A stretch of DNA of 6,738 nt from Alterirhizorhabdus sp964247265 (GTDB lineage: Bacteria; Pseudomonadota; Alphaproteobacteria; Sphingomonadales; Sphingomonadaceae), in NCBI GenBank assembly GCA_964247265.1, contig CAXTTS010000182.1, forward strand, positions 1 through 6,738. Direction: 5' to 3'. Numbering within the stretch: position 1 is the stretch's first letter; every line of letters begins with the position of its first letter. Both the position numbers and the translations under genes were made by a program. This document shows positions 5,945 to 6,738 of this stretch, piece after piece. The notes under the pieces are model-generated. The model had not been told where the DNA came from, did no database searches, and saw nothing but the letters and a program-made list of their open reading frames with translations.

Positions 5945-6481
5945 TCAGGCCGCTGGCAGCAGCGTCGATCCGAGCAACAGCAGCAGCTTCACGTCCATCG
6001 CCAGGCCTTCGGCGCGCTTGCTCTCGATGAACTCGGCGATGTCGGCCAGCGGCACGCGATGGACAAGGATGTCCTCGCCCGCGACGCCGCCACCATCACC
6101 CATCCGGGTGAGTTGCGACGCGACCATCAGCGTGAAGCTCTCCGACACCATGCCGGGGGACGAGGCGAACTTGCCGGCGGCCACCACCCTGGCGGGGCGA
6201 TAGCCGGTCTCCTCCTCCAGCTCGCGCGCGGCGGCATTCTCGATGCTCTCGCCTTCTTCCTCGTCGCCGACGAGACCCGCCGGCAGTTCGAGGCACCGGC
6301 GACCCAGCGGCACGCGAAACTGCTCGACCAGCAGGATGTGCCCCTCGTCGACCGCGACGATCACCGCCGCCTCGATCCCGCGGGTGCGGCCGACATATTC
6401 CCAGCGGCCCTTGCGCTTGGCGGCGATGAAGCGGCCCTGCCACATCACCTCCTCGGGCTTGTCATGATCGTGCTGGCTCAC
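5945..6481 (-). CDS. Nudix hydrolase, ADP-ribose pyrophosphatase-like
   Basis: A 178-residue soluble hydrolase that should cleave a nucleoside diphosphate linked to another group, using a divalent metal. The Nudix box is perfect: G72, E78, then R86-E87-L88, E90-E91, G93 and Y94. Upstream are GIEAAVIVAV and the QFRVPLG...LELPAG pattern typical of the ADP-ribose pyrophosphatase branch. Pro109, fifteen residues after the box in SSPGMVSESF, is a position linked to ADP-ribose specificity. The substrate remains inferred. The start is uncertain: GTG at 6481 overlaps the preceding stop as GTGA, the usual translational-coupling arrangement, and keeps EEVMWQGRF, which aligns with the pre-domain strand of the family. 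The alternative ATG at 6445 has a good GGAGG, but only two bases away, too close to work well, and would shorten the protein to 166 residues. Confidence 0.9.
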   Translation of the reverse strand: MSQHDHDKPEEVMWQGRFIAAKRKGRWEYVGRTRGIEAAVIVAVDEGHILLVEQFRVPLGRRCLELPAGLVGDEEEGESIENAAARELEEETGYRPARVVAAGKFASSPGMVSESFTLMVASQLTRMGDGGGVAGEDILVHRVPLADIAEFIESKRAEGLAMDVKLLLLLGSTLLPAA

Positions 6482-6738
6482 AGCTCGATCAGCCGGTCGG
6501 GCAGTTCGTTGCGATCGCTCGCCGTCTTGGGGAAATGCTGCGCGAGCACGATGCCGATCTGATCCACCGCCACCGCCATGCCGTCGCCGGGACGGCCATC
6601 GCGCACCGCCCCGATCAGCGCGGCCATCGCCTCGCCCCACGCGTCCGGCTGCACCAGCGAATGGATCGCCTTGTCGGCGACGATCTCGGCCTGATGCTCC
6701 GCCAGCGAAAGATAAAGCAGCACGCCGACGCGCTCCTC
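6478..6738 (-). CDS. TPM-domain protein, C-terminal fragment (5' end outside window)
   Basis: The last 86 residues of a protein with a TPM domain (the TLP18.3/Psb32/MOLO-1 fold), entering from the right edge. Visible hallmarks are the central strand VGVLLYLSLAEHQAEIVADKAI, then W-GEAMAALIGAVRDGRPGDGMA and the helix leading to HFP. Bacterial members are small proteins of poorly known function, often in pairs with one membrane-anchored copy, and plant Psb32 takes part in photosystem II repair; a phosphatase activity has been proposed. The reading frame stays open to base 6738, so the true start is outside the window. It ends in LPDRLIEL with TGA at 6480-6478, overlapping the Nudix GTG start by four bases. 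The family call is good; the function is not known. Confidence 0.83.
   Translation of the reverse strand, partial: EERVGVLLYLSLAEHQAEIVADKAIHSLVQPDAWGEAMAALIGAVRDGRPGDGMAVAVDQIGIVLAQHFPKTASDRNELPDRLIEL

Noticed and set aside
5937..5953. GGCC...GGCC dyad at the second convergent junction as a bidirectional terminator
   Set aside because: Only four pairs and no T-run on either strand.
1..6738. Mobile element, CRISPR array, tRNA or toxin-antitoxin system
   Set aside because: No transposase or integrase motif, no regular direct repeats, no tRNA-like cloverleaf and no small paired toxin-antitoxin frames were seen.

Overview
The window is GC-rich, densely coding bacterial chromosome. Its gene content and protein style suggest an alphaproteobacterium, most likely of the Sphingomonadales. 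The evidence is a guaB - RsmB/NOP methyltransferase - small TPR protein cluster, a bacterial NDUFS4-type complex I accessory protein (a protein shared by alphaproteobacteria and mitochondria), and an adrenodoxin-type 2Fe-2S ferredoxin. This placement is inferred from family resemblance; no 16S gene or other decisive marker is present. I see no mobile element, CRISPR array, tRNA or rRNA.

Layout. Bases 1-1989 hold a plus-strand cluster: the 3' end of IMP dehydrogenase (guaB), an RsmB/NOP-family rRNA cytosine-C5 methyltransferase, and a small exported TPR protein. It meets head-on, with 6 bp between stops, a minus-strand pair. The distal gene of that pair (1996-3471) encodes an unrecognised protein with three membrane segments and a helical-repeat C-terminal region. 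The proximal gene (3605-5185) encodes a membrane-bound PAS-GGDEF diguanylate cyclase. The 133-bp gap between them contains a strong imperfect dyad. A 149-bp divergent intergenic region (5186-5334) follows, with an inverted repeat over the ribosome binding site of the cyclase. Next come a plus-strand pair, ferredoxin and NDUFS4-like protein (5335-5938), 4 bp apart. These meet, again with a 6-bp gap, a minus-strand pair: a TPM-domain protein entering from the right edge, whose stop overlaps the start of a Nudix hydrolase.

How the genes relate. Most are housekeeping: purine synthesis, rRNA modification, respiratory-chain maturation or electron transfer, and nucleotide clean-up. The cyclase should make the second messenger c-di-GMP in response to a signal sensed by its membrane or PAS region. 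The three-helix membrane protein downstream of it is the least explained gene and the best candidate for something undescribed. No gap exceeds 300 bases. No convincing intrinsic terminator was found at either convergent junction.
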